NCBI RefSeq assembly: GCF_034190915.1
Contig: NW_026947492.1
Location: 18,172,001-18,236,000 of the forward strand
Origin: Cavia porcellus
Taxonomy: Eukaryota; Chordata; Mammalia; Rodentia; Caviidae
DNA length: 64,000 nucleotides
Direction: 5' to 3'
The notes under the pieces were generated by a model, which saw nothing but the letters and a program-made list of their open reading frames with translations, ran no database searches and had not been told where the DNA came from. Positions within the stretch are counted from its first letter, which is position 1. The number at the start of each line of letters is the position of its first letter. Both the position numbers and the translations under genes were made by a program. Below are positions 1-12,160 of the stretch, piece by piece.

Positions 1-195
1 TACTCTGAATTCAAATGTTGGTAACAGAGAAGTCTCTGCATGTGTACAGGCAGGGTGTTATATGGGAAATCTGTGCACCCTCTCATCAAATTTACTGTAA
101 GCCTAAAGCAGCTCTAAAATACAGTGTAAAAAGAAAAACATCTTCAAATTACTCATCATTAGGGAAATGAAAATTTCAAACATGAAGAGCTGTCA

Positions 196-420
196 CTATG
201 ATTCTTTTAAGAGGATTAAGTGCGTTGCTTTTGCTGAGTGCAATTTTATTGGAACATGTACATGAAGAGACTCATGGGACAAGCTGTGGGAGGATCCTGA
301 AGCAGAGCTCCTATGTCTTTTTCTAGTGGAATTTAGTGGTGCAGCCCACTGCTCACACAAGTTTCCACCAGGGAACCACTGAGCTCCAGTGTCCACAATA
401 TTCTTTCCATTAGCATGTAT
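196..420 (-). repeat. Shared repeat segment, possible LTR 3' end
   Basis: Read on the - strand this segment holds an AATAAAA-like polyadenylation signal and a moderately GC-rich block. It matches 56630-56800 on the + strand as part of the inverted duplication. It sits directly beside an L1 3' end in both arms. The signal followed by a short tail is reminiscent of the R-U5 part of an LTR, but I could not find both ends. It could instead be part of the neighbouring L1 tail. Confidence 0.35.
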
Positions 421-439
421 TACAGTACCCGGTCATCTC

Positions 440-1000
440 ATACATGAGGGGGGGGGGTTCATTCATGTATACAACACATCAAGGTTCTCTGTACTTCTCT
501 TTTCCCTTTCCTCATTTCCATCTCCCTCTATCTCTAACTCTTCTTCCTGATGGCACAAGACCTATCTCCCTGTTTCCTGTTGACTATCTTTAAATTTGCT
601 CTTTAAGTTACTTACATTATATGTTTCTTAGGTAAGAGAAAGCGTGTGTATGATTTATTTCTCTTAATATTATGGTCTCCAGCTGCATCTATTTTTTACA
701 AATGACTCAAATTTATTCTTCTGCATAACTGGGGAATCCTCTATTATGTATATAAAATATATTTTCTTCCTTCAGTCATGTGTCAGTGGACATACATAAC
801 ATTTCCAAGATTAGGCTATTGAGAGTTGTGTTGTCATAAACTTGGTACAGAATTATAACTAATCCGAGTTTTTTGAGAATGATGTCTAGAAGAGGAATCT
901 GGGTCAAACTGAATTTACATTTCTAGGATTTTGATGAGAATTTATGTACTTTTTTACATTTACAAATTATTTAAAGTTTTGAAGTTAATTTTAAAGAAAA
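440..1000 (-). mobile_element. L1 3' end (left-arm copy)
   Basis: The reverse complement reads like the last part of L1 ORF2 and the 3' UTR. It includes the stretch that normally encodes the C-terminal ORF2 words around a repeated test-animal-like consensus, then a purine-rich 3' UTR seen here as pyrimidine-rich DNA at 485-560. The same L1 tail lies at 56060-56625 in the right arm, so it was present before the inverted duplication. It has no coding capacity. Confidence 0.6.
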
Positions 1001-2484
1001 TAAAAAGAAGAGGCTTAATTTTAAAGACTTTTAACTTTTAAAACATGGAACAGGAATTTTGTTTTGAAGTTCTTCAAATGAAAAACCCGTGATCTGATTT
1101 AATACAGGGCTTGGTCAGCTCAAGTGCTAATGAAACATATGAGGTACAGACACAATCTCTACAATGTCTTCAAAGGATTCCAGGTGACAAAAATATCATC
1201 TTCTTATTTAAACATGCTTTTATTACACAGGGAAATTGATTATAACCAAAGGAGCAGCAAGTGAAGGTGAAACAAATCCTTCAAATTCAACAATTATACA
1301 TAGTTAAAGCATGTGGAGAAATGACAAATACATTGACATTGCAGCCATAGATGGGGAAGGAATGGTTTTTTCAAGCCTTTAATGAAGAATTTAGCTCAGC
1401 TATGTGTATAAAGCATACAAACCAGCAAACCACTGCAGTTCTCAAACACTGAGTAGACAGGTTTTGTTTTTAAAAGAAAAAGACTACATCTTATTACAGT
1501 TATCTTACAAGTTATATAAATTGTCATGTCATGCATTAGCATAGGAATTCTTGAATAGTTATTGATTCTAGATTCTAAAAAGGAAAATTATCCATCAACC
1601 TACTGTTAAAAATAAAATTCCAATTTTTTCTTCACCAAATGAAGTTTACCAATTCTCACTGCTATTTCAGCTGAAATATCAGGTTTTCATTCACTATATT
1701 CCAAAAGGTAACAGCATATGAAAATCAACCAAAACAAGAGAAATATAGTTGTTTCCAAGTCTTCCTGAACACTGGGTTGATCTTTCTTTAAAATCAAAAG
1801 ACCTAAGTCTGCATTACATGCACAGAAATCTGTAGTGTTCATGTTTCCATGGCCTTCCACAAAAGAGAAAAGAAAATAGTAGGCTTTATTTTCCCACTTA
1901 CTTGACTTTTTAAATTTCTTCTTCCAACTAGAATTTTAAGTGACATTCACTATTTTATTTCTTATAGTTATCTTTTCTCTTTCTGGTTTCCCACAAATAT
2001 GTCCATGTTCATTCCTCAACGCAATATTAATTTACATCAATTTTGTGTCAAACAAGTGTCCAAACTTTAATGAATAATCGAGGATAATTGGAGCACTCTA
2101 CAGGGCAAGACACAGGGCAATTCTAAAATGCTTTTTAACTTTCACTGATCATTCTTCAAACAGAAGTCTCTTGTTAAGTAACTGTGTGTTTCTTGAATAT
2201 TTGGTCTGTCCCTTCCATTCTATCCCAAGCTCCACTGTTCTCAATTAAAAGACTCTGGAAACTAATTCTCCTTCTCAAGAAAATTCTGTTGCCAATTTGT
2301 GTTAGTCATCTCCAATCTATACCAGCCACACAACAAATGCCATCAAGGTGTTCACCTGAGCAAAACTTTAACCCAAGAACTCTTAGGAAACTTTAACTCA
2401 AGAAATTTAACCAAGAACTCTGTATAACGCTTTATATTTTCTCCTAAATTTTGTTTTGTTGACTTTTCTTTTGTTTCTTTTCTT

Positions 2485-2535
2485 TTTTCTCTTCCTTCCT
2501 TCCTTCCTTCCCTTCTCCATTTCCTCTCTTCTTCC
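2485..2535. repeat. Pyrimidine (TTCC)n tract
   Basis: A short TTCC-rich simple repeat in a CT-rich stretch. Its partner in the right arm is the GGAA-rich tract at about 54440-54495, so the tract predates the inverted duplication. Confidence 0.7.
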
Positions 2536-2914
2536 TCTTCATTTTCAATATGGATTCCTCCCTCAAAAATAATGAATCACTCTGTACATGATGAAATAAA
2601 ATGACACTATGCTGACATTGGTTTTTGTCAGTTTGTAACCAAACATGAGTCCCACACGTTGTCTCTATTCTACATTTTTTGTCTTACACTGAGCAGGAAT
2701 ATGTATCTTTCAAGTTCTAGCAGTTTACAAATCACCTTTCTACAAAGTCTACCCTACATAAACTATATCACAGCGCTAAACACTCTGCAGTATATGCTTT
2801 AGTCATCTATATTCACAGTATCTTGTAAAATACAACTAATATTCATTACATTATCAATATATATTTACTGTATAGAAGAGCCAGTGAAACTATGCAAGAT
2901 CAATAATTTAAAAC

Positions 2915-3030
2915 CCCATAGTGGGTCAAGGATTTAAGTCCATGACTCAAGCACCTGCCTGGTTAAGTGCAAGTCTGTCAGTTTGACCCCTGGAACAACA
3001 ACAACAACAACAAAAAAAAAAAAAAAAAAG
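2915..3030 (+). mobile_element. ID-type SINE
   Basis: A tRNA-derived SINE body with a degraded A box, a B box-like GTTTGACCCC and a long (CAA)n/A tail running to 3030. It is in the left arm only; the right-arm position has no matching SINE. It is more diverged than the ID at 54647-54755. Confidence 0.7.
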
Positions 3031-3919
3031 CATACCTACATAGGGAAGAAAAAACGCAAAACAAAGTGTTAGCCTTTGGGTATCAGTTCTGCTTCTCTTT
3101 CTAGATTACACTGGCAACCTCGTTCACTTTGTCATTTTCATTTCATGTCACCATAACAGGAAAAATGTTGAAAAGTGTAAATGATAAAGAAAAAGAGAAA
3201 ATAAACCAAAAAGTAAAGTTTTAGTGAACAAGGCATTGCTTCCCAAATAAATAAAATATGATCATAAAATTTTGAAGATATATTTTATATTAACTCAGAA
3301 TTTATCTGACAAAAATAGACAAAGACAGACAGAGATGGTTTCTGATCAAAGCTATTTTTTTCCAAAAGATTTCTCAGAGCAACTTTCACATTTTTGTTCC
3401 TTGAGCTATAGATTAAAGGGTTCATCATAGGTACCACGTTGCTGTAAAATATGGAGGAGATTTTTCCCTGATTCGTAGACCCAGGAGAGGACGGCTTCAG
3501 ATGCATACATGCACATGATCCAAAAAAACAGGGAAACTGCAATTATGTGGGAACCGCAGGTGCTGAAAGCTTTCGACCTGCCCTCCATGGAGCATGTTTT
3601 ATATATACTAGAGAGGATAAACACATAAGACAAAATGATGGTGACACTGGGCACAATGATGTTAATACCCCCCACAATAAATATCAACAGTTCATTGACA
3701 TAGGTGCTGGTGCAGGAGAGCTCCAGCAAAGGGAGTATGTTATAGAAATAGTGATTGGTGGAATTTGTATCACAGAAGGTCAGTTTCAGCATGCATCCCG
3801 TATGAGCCATGGCACCAGAAAATGCCATCATTTAGGAGCCAAGCATAAGGCCGAGACACACTTCAGGGGACATGGCTGTGTTATACAACAGACGATGACA
3901 GATGGCAACATATGTGATA

Positions 3920-4576
3920 GCTCGTACCCTGGAATAAAACCCAAGGAAGCAAGAAATTAAAATTTGGGGAGCAAAGGCTTTATTTTAGGCCAGGCCTGGC
4001 GTCACAGTCTCCAGAAGCCAATTTGGAGACTGTGCGCCTCACAGCTAGAAGTCAGGGCTTTTATGTTGTAAAAACCGCAAACAGCTGCTGGTCTCACAAT
4101 GCAAGGAAGGCTGGGGTACACTATAGGACAGAAACGGGGAAATTACATTGGGAAGACCAAAGTTCAGATAAGGGTTAGGCTAACAAGCAAGTCCCCCTGC
4201 ATTCAAGCAAGTTTAGATTGGGCAAGTATCTTTTTTCTCTTAGCAGAGAATAGAGACACCTAGCAGTAATTGACAACCCCTGTTAGCTTATTTTAGCACC
4301 ACATCTGTTATTTGCAGAGGGCAACAATGGTTAACATATCAACTAGGTAAGATCCTACAATCTTTACAGAGGAGAGCATTTCTTAAAGAACAGCACATTT
4401 TATTACAGATAGCCGGATGAGTGTTAGGGGAGGGGTTACAGGAAACTGATACCCAAGGCTTTTACAGTCTTTTAGGAATTTAAAAATAACCTAGCTGGAT
4501 AGGGGAAGGCCAAATGACACATACAGAACAGACAATGAGATGAAAAGGGTTAGATTTAGACTATAACAGAGAGACA
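3920..4576 (-). mobile_element. Solo endogenous retroviral LTR inside an OR pseudogene
   Basis: About 657 bases that interrupt the OR frame and have no OR similarity. On the - strand the element begins TGTCTCTC, carries a TATA-like ACATAAAAGCC followed about 80 bases later by AATAAAGCC, and ends about 40 bases further on. This is the layout expected of U3-R-U5. The 5-base direct repeat TGATA flanks it (3915-3919 and 4577-4581). Removing the insert and one TGATA gives a continuous OR alignment, which supports this target-site duplication. A 5-base duplication would fit an ERV3/ERVL-type integrase, but the short repeat could be chance and the family is unassigned. The right-arm OR lacks it, so insertion followed the inverted duplication. 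Confidence 0.75.
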
Positions 4577-4731
4577 TGATAAGCCATTAACGTAAGCACA
4601 TAGATTTCAGAAATAATGAAAAAGCAACAAAAGTAGTACTGGGTCATACACCCCCTATAGGAGATAGCATTCTTCTGTGACAAGAAGTTCATTAGCATTT
4701 TTGGTGTAAACACAGATGTATATTGAAGGTC

Positions 4732-4759
4732 AAAAAAAAAAAAAAAAAAAAAAAAAAAA
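4732..4759. repeat. 28-base A homopolymer inside OR coding DNA
   Basis: A run of 28 A (T on the coding strand) replaces the short T-rich codons for the conserved SFIDL part of TM2 in the 3285-4960 pseudogene. The sister copy at about 53003-53012 has only a short TTTC stretch there. This looks like homopolymer slippage within a dead gene rather than a SINE tail, because OR homology resumes at once on both sides. Confidence 0.8.
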
Positions 4760-5069
4760 CAACAAGTTAAAGAGGAAAAAGTACATGAGAGTGTGAAGAG
4801 GTTAATTCAATCCGATCAGAGTTATTAAGCCTAAATTTCCTAACGCAGTGACCAGGTACATTCCTAAAAACAGGAAGAACAGTGAGAGCTGGAGGTCTGG
4901 TCTGTCTGTTAACCCCATCAGAATGAATTCAGTCACAAAAGGGCCATTTTCAGGAGCCATTCTTCTCTGTAGAATATATGAACACAAGAAAGAAGAATTA
5001 CACTCACCACACACAAGTGCTCTTACAATACTTTCTCTCAGAAATGTGAGGCACAAGCCAGAAATGTGA

Positions 5070-7261
5070 GGACATAATCAGCCTAAAGCCATAGAGCTTG
5101 ACCCTAATGTTATTTGGTGCTCAGTGACATTGTCTTCCCGTCATTGAAGTATTAAATTTGAAATATGCTAAAAACAAGAACAATATAAACCTGCACCTTC
5201 AATTTAGCCAATAGAGCCAGGGCCAAGGCTACTATATGAAAACAAAGCTGCTATTAAAAAACTGAAAAACACAGGGGTGGACAGCATGATCTCACTTTCT
5301 CCTTTGTTTGGATCTTTCCTCCACTAGTAAAATTGGAGGCGGAAGTCTTTAATCTTCCCATTAAATTGTAATGCAGATCACACTCTGGTGTGGTGGAACC
5401 ATGGAAACTGTTCTCATCTAAACACAGCACCAGACTCTAGGAACCAATGGTTCAGTGACTGTCCCATAGCACAAGAAAACGCATGTGCAGAAGAAGGAGA
5501 AGTCTGTCCTCGCAGAGTTTACTACTGATTAAGACACTGTGCTCTCTGTGTCCAACATTGCTACAAACAATATCTACTTCTCTTTCAAAAGCGTTCTTTT
5601 ACTAGTTTTGATTGTTGTAGAAGAGAAGAAAATTGGGGAAAATTGCCTATATTAGATTCCAGGACTTCACCTCAAAATGTGAGACCTATAGTAAGTAAAA
5701 TAAGCAAGAGACAGAAAGAGAAATAATGTAAGATCTCACATGTATATGTAAATCTAAAACAGTACATTCACATAATCAGACAGTAGGATATTGATTGTTA
5801 TTAGCCAGTGAGAAAATTGGGCTATTTTGGTCAAAGTTATTATATTCAATTACATAACCTAATTTAAATTTGGAGAGCTAATACAAAACATGATATTAAT
5901 AGTTAACGGTACTGGTTCATATACTCACTACGTGATAACAAAACAGATTTTCAAAAATTTCTACTCTGCGAGCTAGGGATTTGACTCAGTGGCATAAGTG
6001 AGTTTGATCCCCAGGACCAAAAAACAATTTTTTAAAGATTATCTAGTCTTTATACACATGTACATATAACACATGTAAGATGGTGACTATTTAAAGACCA
6101 GTATATTAACGACTTTCAGTTTTCAAATTATTTTACAATGCATATGCCACCATAAACATTGGAATATCTCATATATACAATTTGCATGTTTTCAGTATCT
6201 CAGTAAAGATGTTAAATAAGTTGGAAGACATTAATATGAATGGATTTCCAAACTTACCCTTCTTAGGAGAGGAATTCTTGGTGACTGCTTATTGTATTTT
6301 ACTCAAAAGTCCCAAAGGACAATATAGGATTTTTGACATTGATTCTAATAAGATACAACACAACCTTAATTTCTCGTATTTCCTTCTAAAGTAGCAGTCT
6401 TAATTTATAAAGATAATGTTATCTCCACTGAAGCATCAGATTTGGAGAAAAATAAATATCCCTTCTTCCTGCAATTGTCATTAGATGAAACCTCAGAAGA
6501 TTAACATGATTATAAAGTCATAATGTGCTTGTGTATGAACAAGAAAGTAGCTTCTTCAGTCTCTTCCTAGGACACAGATTCTAGATATAAAAAGGAAATG
6601 AGGGAATTGTGTGTACTTCTTACGCACAACGTGTATTAATTCCCTAGACACTCAGTGTTTTACTCAGGCTTTCCTTTCTCTTTAGGGATTGTGCCCCTCC
6701 CATGGCAGAGAAAAAATTAAACTCTCATCTCCCCATCAGCATCATCTCAAAATGTAATTCACTGTTTTGGTTCATTGTTACTTGTTCTTGTGCCTTTAAT
6801 AGTGATTTTCCATGGAGTGTATATATAGGCTTGCATATTCTTTTATGTGAAGTTGTGAAGGATTGCAGTAGTTCACCTTAGGTTTTATTTCTCCAGAGGT
6901 AGTTTTTTTTTTTTTTTTAATGTGTTTCATCCATACTAAAGTTGTGACCTTTATACACTTAGCAGAAATGGCTGCCAAGTGACCTGCTGAGATCTTAAGT
7001 GGAGCACTTCAGTGGTGTAGTTAGAAATTTGTAAATTCCTCATAGCCAATCTGGAAATACAGAGATAGAAGTTCTGTGTTGGAATCCTGTACCACATTTT
7101 CAAATTATAATATCTTGGGTGAGTAGCAACATATCTGTGCCACAGCTTCCCATTTGTACTAAAGAGATGTAAAATGTAACACATATCTCATTGGATTGTT
7201 GGGGCTGTTACATAAGAAGATAAAGGAATAATCAAAATAAATGTGTACATACGTGAAATAA
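5070..7261. other. Upstream flank of the OR pseudogene, no gene
   Basis: This is the 5' flank of the - strand OR copy. It aligns in reverse with about 51570-52740 in the right arm, including the paired block 6670-7250 with 51570-52150. It holds one ID SINE (5965-6040) that the right arm lacks. No open frame here is conserved between the arms, so I see no coding function. Confidence 0.6.
5965..6040 (+). mobile_element. ID-type SINE, short
   Basis: An ID-like body with a recognisable A box (TTGACTCAGTGG) and B box (GTTTGATCCCC) followed by an A-rich tail. It lacks the middle of the usual body. It is present in the left arm only. Confidence 0.65.
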
Positions 7262-7640
7262 TGCCTTGGTGTGGCTAAACTGAGAACAAGGAGACACCTC
7301 TGGGGGCAAGATAGGCCACAGCTGAGGCCACCAGGAGACCTTCTCCTAGGACAGTTCTCCTTAATTAGCATCATCTGTTGCTTGGGGGGGGGGCCTGAAC
7401 CCCTCCCAAAGTCCTGCTCAGGTTTCCTATGTTTTTCACTCTGACCCCTTCCTTGTTTGAATACAAAATAAATATGGGCATCCCAGAGACATCGTCTCAG
7501 GCACCAGATTTAAGCACTCTACAGAGGGTTTCTGTCCTCCTGGAGCCCTAAAGAGCATTCCACTTGTCTCATTTGTTTGGGCCTTCTCTGTGCACGTATT
7601 TGGGAGATTGGGGATCTAGGTACAGACACTGATATAGGTG
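7262..7640 (+). mobile_element. Candidate solo LTR
   Basis: A GC-richer block in AT-rich DNA. It has a C-rich U3-like part, an AATACAAAATAAATATGGG motif that could serve as TATA box or polyA signal, and a later GT-rich end. The right arm runs straight through the equivalent place (near 51570), so the block looks inserted after the inverted duplication. Ends and family are uncertain. Confidence 0.4.
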
Positions 7641-9930
7641 TCTAAATCTATAATGTAGTACCTGTAAGATATGTATGATATGAAACAATGACACTACTTA
7701 CATATATTAACCACTGTAATCTTCTATTTTTATTTTTTTGAAATTCTGTATCATTAGTTTTATTCTTTTTTGTTTTTAAAACACATATAATCTTAAAAAA
7801 GAAAGATTTAATCATGGAAGAGGGATTCCAGAACTGCATCCAGAAGTTTCCAAGATTGATGGCACAGTTGTGTTTGTAGTAAGGCAAGTATTTTTAGGGA
7901 GATTAATGTCCATACATTCTTTACTGGAGTACATTCTGGTGTAAACCTTAATTTTTTTAACACACTTCTTAGAGAATGAAAAACATCTCATTTTCATAGA
8001 TTAATTAAAAGATTAGATCTTGTCAAGGTGTCTATCATCTTTTTCTTTTCTTTAATCTCATGCTTCCCAGGCAGGTGCTATGCTGCTGGGCTGTATCCAG
8101 GCCCATCATCTTTAAACGGATCCATACAATAACATTAAATTTCAAGCAGGGCATTTTATATGATAAAAAATGACTCTCAAATTTATATCAATATTCAAAG
8201 AGTCAGTGATATTCAGAGTAATTTTCCAAAATAATAAAATCACTAATAACTGTTTTAAAACTTAGTACAATAATATAATTCTCAGGAGTATACAGGGTTG
8301 GCTAAAGCACAGAGAGATCAATGGAACAATATGCAGAATTCATGAACAGCATATGTTTTTGGATTTTGATGAAGCTACGAGTCATTTATGCTACAGTTCT
8401 CAACAAAAAGATAATCAAACTGATTCAGCAGGGTAAAAACCTGAATTGAAATACTATATTACATACAGTTCTCCATAATCATGAACAATTTTATGTTTTT
8501 AAACATTCATTAGAAATACATTTGAATTTTAAAATGGGTAAAATTAAAAATAATATGCATACATACTTTAATGACTCTGGAACTCAAAAACTACTCAACA
8601 TGTAAAAATCAAATAATGTCATACATGGTAGGGCTTGGGCACCAAAATTTGATCCTAATTACAGTGTGGATAATTACTAGGAAAGAGAAGGAAGAGAGAG
8701 ACCATACTGGAAAACACTACAGAGTCCCAGAATACTTTCTAAAATTCAAGTGTGGCTGAAGATGTCAAGAGACCATGAAGTAAACCATGCATGTAAAAGT
8801 CATCAGAGTTTCTGTTGAAGTCCCTGAAAGTGACAAAATGGACCTAGCAACTGCGCAGAAGAGCGTTTGCAATTCTGGTTCTGGTGTCTATCAAGACACT
8901 GAGTACCCAGGTGTCTGTGTGGATGTCTGACTGAGAAGAGGAGGACCTCTCTGGAAGGGGTCTCATGGCTCACCAGACTGGAGTGAAAGATGAAATCTCT
9001 AGAAAGCAAGCATGGTGTCCCCTGGTTGACTAAGATAAGGATGGCAACACTATTCTTTCTGAATATCAGGGCGTAGGTCCCTTGAATAAGCAGAAAGAAT
9101 GAGAAAAGCTTTCAAATGCCAACATGGGAACACATGGCAGCACAGAATGCAGCTGAGCATGGATGACATCAGCCTCTTGTGACTGTGCTGCAAGTCTCTC
9201 AGGTGTACTTGCCATTGGGGCCCCAGTGATGTGCCTGAAATGCCATCCCAGCATCTGAAGATCAGTAAGTTAGCTCAGCTCTCCCTGTTCCAGGATGACC
9301 AACAGTGTAGTCACAGTGAGCTTCATGGGGATTTTGTGGCTCCACAGTACATATGATCTTTTGTCAAAGACTTTTCATGAAGAACATGTAGCTTCATAGA
9401 CTAGAAGATGAACTTGTGGAAGACTCCAGAAATTTCTGGTTTCTTTTTGAGGCACCTCAAAGTGAGTGATAAGATTCAGTTCCTTTTGTTTGATATTCCT
9501 GAGGCATATGAGAACCTGAAGAAAGATTCTTGCTACGGGAGACACTTTGAACAGTTATCTACAGATTTTTAATTTACTCAGAGACAATATGATTTCGGCT
9601 AAGAGAAATGGCATAAAAACCAATTCAGTTGTTGAAGAGTGGGATTCAAGGATTGAATGAAAATTAGACCAGTTAGAGTACGATAATTAAAATTTTGCTT
9701 GAGACTCTTTACTTCTCTCCCTTTATCCATGTATTTCCTTCTCTACATGTATATGCACATTGAAGTGTGTTTCCCTCCCCTGACAATCTGAGTGGAAGCT
9801 ACTAAGAAAGACCAAAGATGGCCTCATTTAAAACTGGATTCATAGTTCTAATATCATTGTGGTCATTCAGGTATCACTGGTTATTGTTGATTGTTATGCT
9901 ATAAATTCAGGGCAATTGCACTGAGTTACA
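7641..9930. other. Left-arm flank without genes
   Basis: No coding region is supported. The part from 8580 to 9480 aligns in reverse with 47500-48440, and 9540-9900 aligns with 46440-47460. Open frames such as 8803-9009 and 9066-9254 on the - strand have counterparts on the + strand around 47777-48103. The frames differ in length and reading between arms, so I treat them as chance frames in an unclassified old sequence. Confidence 0.5.
8033..8108 (-). mobile_element. ID-type SINE, degraded
   Basis: The reverse complement gives an ID body with a GGCCTGGAT start, a CAGCATAGCACCTGCCTGGGAAGC middle and an A-rich tail. It lacks a good B box. It is probably an old ID fragment. Confidence 0.55.
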
Positions 9931-9934
9931 ACCC

Positions 9935-10075
9935 TAGTAGTTTTAGAGTTCTTTTGTTTGTTTTCAAGAGGGTCATTAACTCAATAGCTTGCTCAGGTTG
10001 AGCTTGAATTTGCAATGCTCCTGCCTATGTTCCCAGACTGGGGGTGACAGGCGTGTGGCCTGTCAGCTGGCTCAA
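9935..10075 (-). mobile_element. B1-like SINE, old
   Basis: A degraded 7SL-derived SINE in reverse orientation (the pattern TTTGAG...CTCCTGCCT...ACAGGCGTG). The matching copy in the other arm is on the + strand at 46245-46400, so the insertion predates the inverted duplication. Confidence 0.6.
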
Positions 10076-10194
10076 GGACTGATTTAAATGATTAATAGGG
10101 AACAAGAGATGAAGGCTTGGAGGAAAGGAAGGGGAAAATGTCCTAAAAGGAAATTAAATGCTGGAAATAGGGCTTTTTTAAATGGGGAGGTAAA

Positions 10195-10340
10195 ACAGGG
10201 CCTGGTGGTGCAGTCCTGTAGTTGTAGCCTCTGGAACCTGAGGCAGCAGGGTTGCAGCAAGTTTGAGGCTAACCTATGCTCCAGAATGAGTTAACCCAAA
10301 TCTGAGCTACATGAGACACTCAAGAAAGCAAAAACTAAAA
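10195..10340 (+). mobile_element. B1-like SINE, old
   Basis: A 7SL-derived monomer starting near GGCCTGGTGGTGCAG and running through the CTGAGGCAGCAGG and GCTACATGAGAC blocks. Its partner is the - strand element at 45975-46125. Flanks on both sides also match (for example TGGAAATAGGGC here and its reverse near 46145), so the two are one insertion copied by duplication. Confidence 0.75.
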
Positions 10341-11069
10341 ATCAGAAACTAGTTAAGAACTGGACAGATGCTTGATGAATGGGAGAACTAGGGGGAAAAT
10401 AATATTTAAAATATGCTCTGTACAGATACATATTTCCCATGATAAATGCAATCATTAGATACTGCAAACATGTACTAATACAAAACACTTTGATTAAAAA
10501 AAGAACAAAATATTAATTGGTGAAGTCTGTGCCACCCTCTTCTCAGTGAGTTAAAGAGTAAAATGTTCTTTAAATTTTGAATGGATAGAAACAAAAGAGC
10601 ATGTCTGAGGGCAAATATGTTATTTTTAAAAATTCTTTTAAAATTCCTGCAGCGTCCTGCTGAGTTTCTATGCCCAGTATTGAGAACATTTTACATCAAT
10701 AAACGTCACTCATTAGTTAGAAAAGTTGATCCATTCTAGTCAAATTGCACTCCTGAGTCTTTCATAGAAACTTTTCTTGAGATTATATCACGCTTTGCTT
10801 TTAACTCTCAGGCAAAAGGAATAAAAAATCATGGAATATTAACACAGTATTGCAAAGAATTCACATAACTGAAACATATAATCAACAGAAATGTTCATGA
10901 GGATACACTGGCTGCATTTATATACATATCCAATGTATACAACACACAAATATATATAGATATATGCATATTTGAGCATGTTTTCTCTAAATCACATATG
11001 TAAAATACATACATATGTACATGTGTATACATATATGATAGGATAATTCATGAAAAAGTCTTTTAAAAA

Positions 11070-12000
11070 AGCATTACTGGAACAACTGAATGCTAAATGG
11101 CACCTTCAAAAATGATATGGATATTTATCATACAGTGTAAGATAAAAATAGAAGAAACATAGAGGTAAATCTGTGTGCCCTTCTGGCAAGTAAGGATTTC
11201 TGCGACATTAAACCTGTGGACAGAGGACTAATATCTAAAATACATAAAGAACCCAAAAAATCTAAAACCAGAAGAAAAAATAATCCAACAATAAATGACC
11301 AAACTAGTTAAGTGCACACTTCTCAAAAGAACTACCAATGGCCAATAAATATGTGAAAACCTAATCAATATTTTTAATCATTAGGAAAAGATAAATCAAA
11401 ACTACGTGGATATTCTATGTACACAGTCAAAACGGTTCTTATCAAGAAAGAAAGCATAACAAATTCTGGTAGCAACATAAAGAAAAAAAGAACCATTGTA
11501 CACTATTGATGGGAAGGGAAATTACCACAGCCAACTATGAGACAAGTACAGAGGCTAAAATAGATTACAATTAGAGCTACCAAAAGAAGCAGCTGCAGCA
11601 CTCCTGGGTAAACCCCTACCCAAAGTGTTGTATTGCTACGTAGCGATACCTGCATGCTTGTGTTTATCTCAGCACTGTTCACCTTGACCAAGTTATGGAA
11701 ACTGCTTAGGGGCCAATCACTGGATGAAAGGTAAAGAAAATGTGGTCTTAAACACTGTGGAGTATTATTACATCATAAAGAAAAGCAAAAGCATGTCATT
11801 TACAGGAAATTGGCTAGAACTTGAAATGGTCATGTTAAGCAAAATCAGCCACACTCAGCAAGACAAATGTTACATGTTTCCCTTGATCTTCCAAATCAAA
11901 GCAGGGGAAAGACAACATGAACAGAGAAGGGAAACTGTTAAGAAAATAAAGAGATGTGGTGAAAGAGAAGTGGTAATAAGCAGGGTAGGTGCAATTTAAG
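11070..12000 (+). mobile_element. L1 ORF2 3' part and tail (left-arm copy)
   Basis: Typical L1 ORF2 C-terminal DNA. Visible blocks correspond to the section with GGACTAATATCTAAAATAC, the CACTTCTCAAAAGAA block, the ACCACTCCTGGG-like site and the final block around TACATCATAAAGAAAAGCAA. The frame is broken many times. The reverse-complement copy lies at 44200-45190 with matching flanks, so this insertion is older than the inverted duplication. Confidence 0.85.
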
Positions 12001-12160
12001 CACACCATATCCATTAAATGGTAGCCATTCTTTTCTATAAGTATTCAAACAAGTTTTAAAAGATTATTATTTAATGATACTCTTTTTAAATTACCTGCAC
12101 ATAGTAGTCTCTCATGTATTTTAATTTTAAAACACCATACTTGATCTTATGATGCATAAT

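Larger units (their letters stand above)
3285..4960 (-). pseudogene. OR8B-like olfactory receptor pseudogene, split by an LTR
   Basis: A single-exon odorant GPCR relic. The start codon is at 4960-4958, followed by the usual N-terminus ([10 protein letters not shown]) and the TM1 GN motif. A TCA-to-TAA type nonsense change after the GLN of intracellular loop 1 (4802-4804) ends the frame. TM2 is then interrupted by 28 A (T on the sense strand). A solo LTR (3920-4576) splits the gene just at the MAYDRY region. The C-terminal half keeps AHTGCMLKLTFCD, the SKAFSTCGSH motif of TM6 and the PMMNPLIYS motif of TM7, but a one-T expansion near 3527 shifts the frame before TM7. The splice-acceptor AG upstream of the start, present in the right-arm copy (52784), reads AT here. 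Its sister copy is at 52801-53758. It cannot make a receptor. Confidence 0.93.
1..12160. repeat. Left arm of a large inverted duplication
   Basis: This stretch reappears as its reverse complement at about 57030-44080. By-eye anchors, left against right: 58-110 with 56910-56970, 196-400 with 56640-56830, 1085-1190 with 55870-55960, 1290-1440 with 55590-55740, 1620-1710 with 55290-55380, 2570-2640 with 54340-54400, the OR exon 3285-5070 with 52720-53758, 6670-7250 with 51570-52150, 8580-9480 with 47500-48440, 9540-9900 with 46440-47460, 9930-10340 with 45975-46410, and 10650-12150 with 44080-45640. Order is kept throughout. Homology stops near 12160, where the right side continues into an OR pseudogene that the left lacks. 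The arm is open at the left window edge. Matches are clearly diverged, so the duplication is old. It was probably made while the OR cluster was expanding. Confidence 0.85.
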
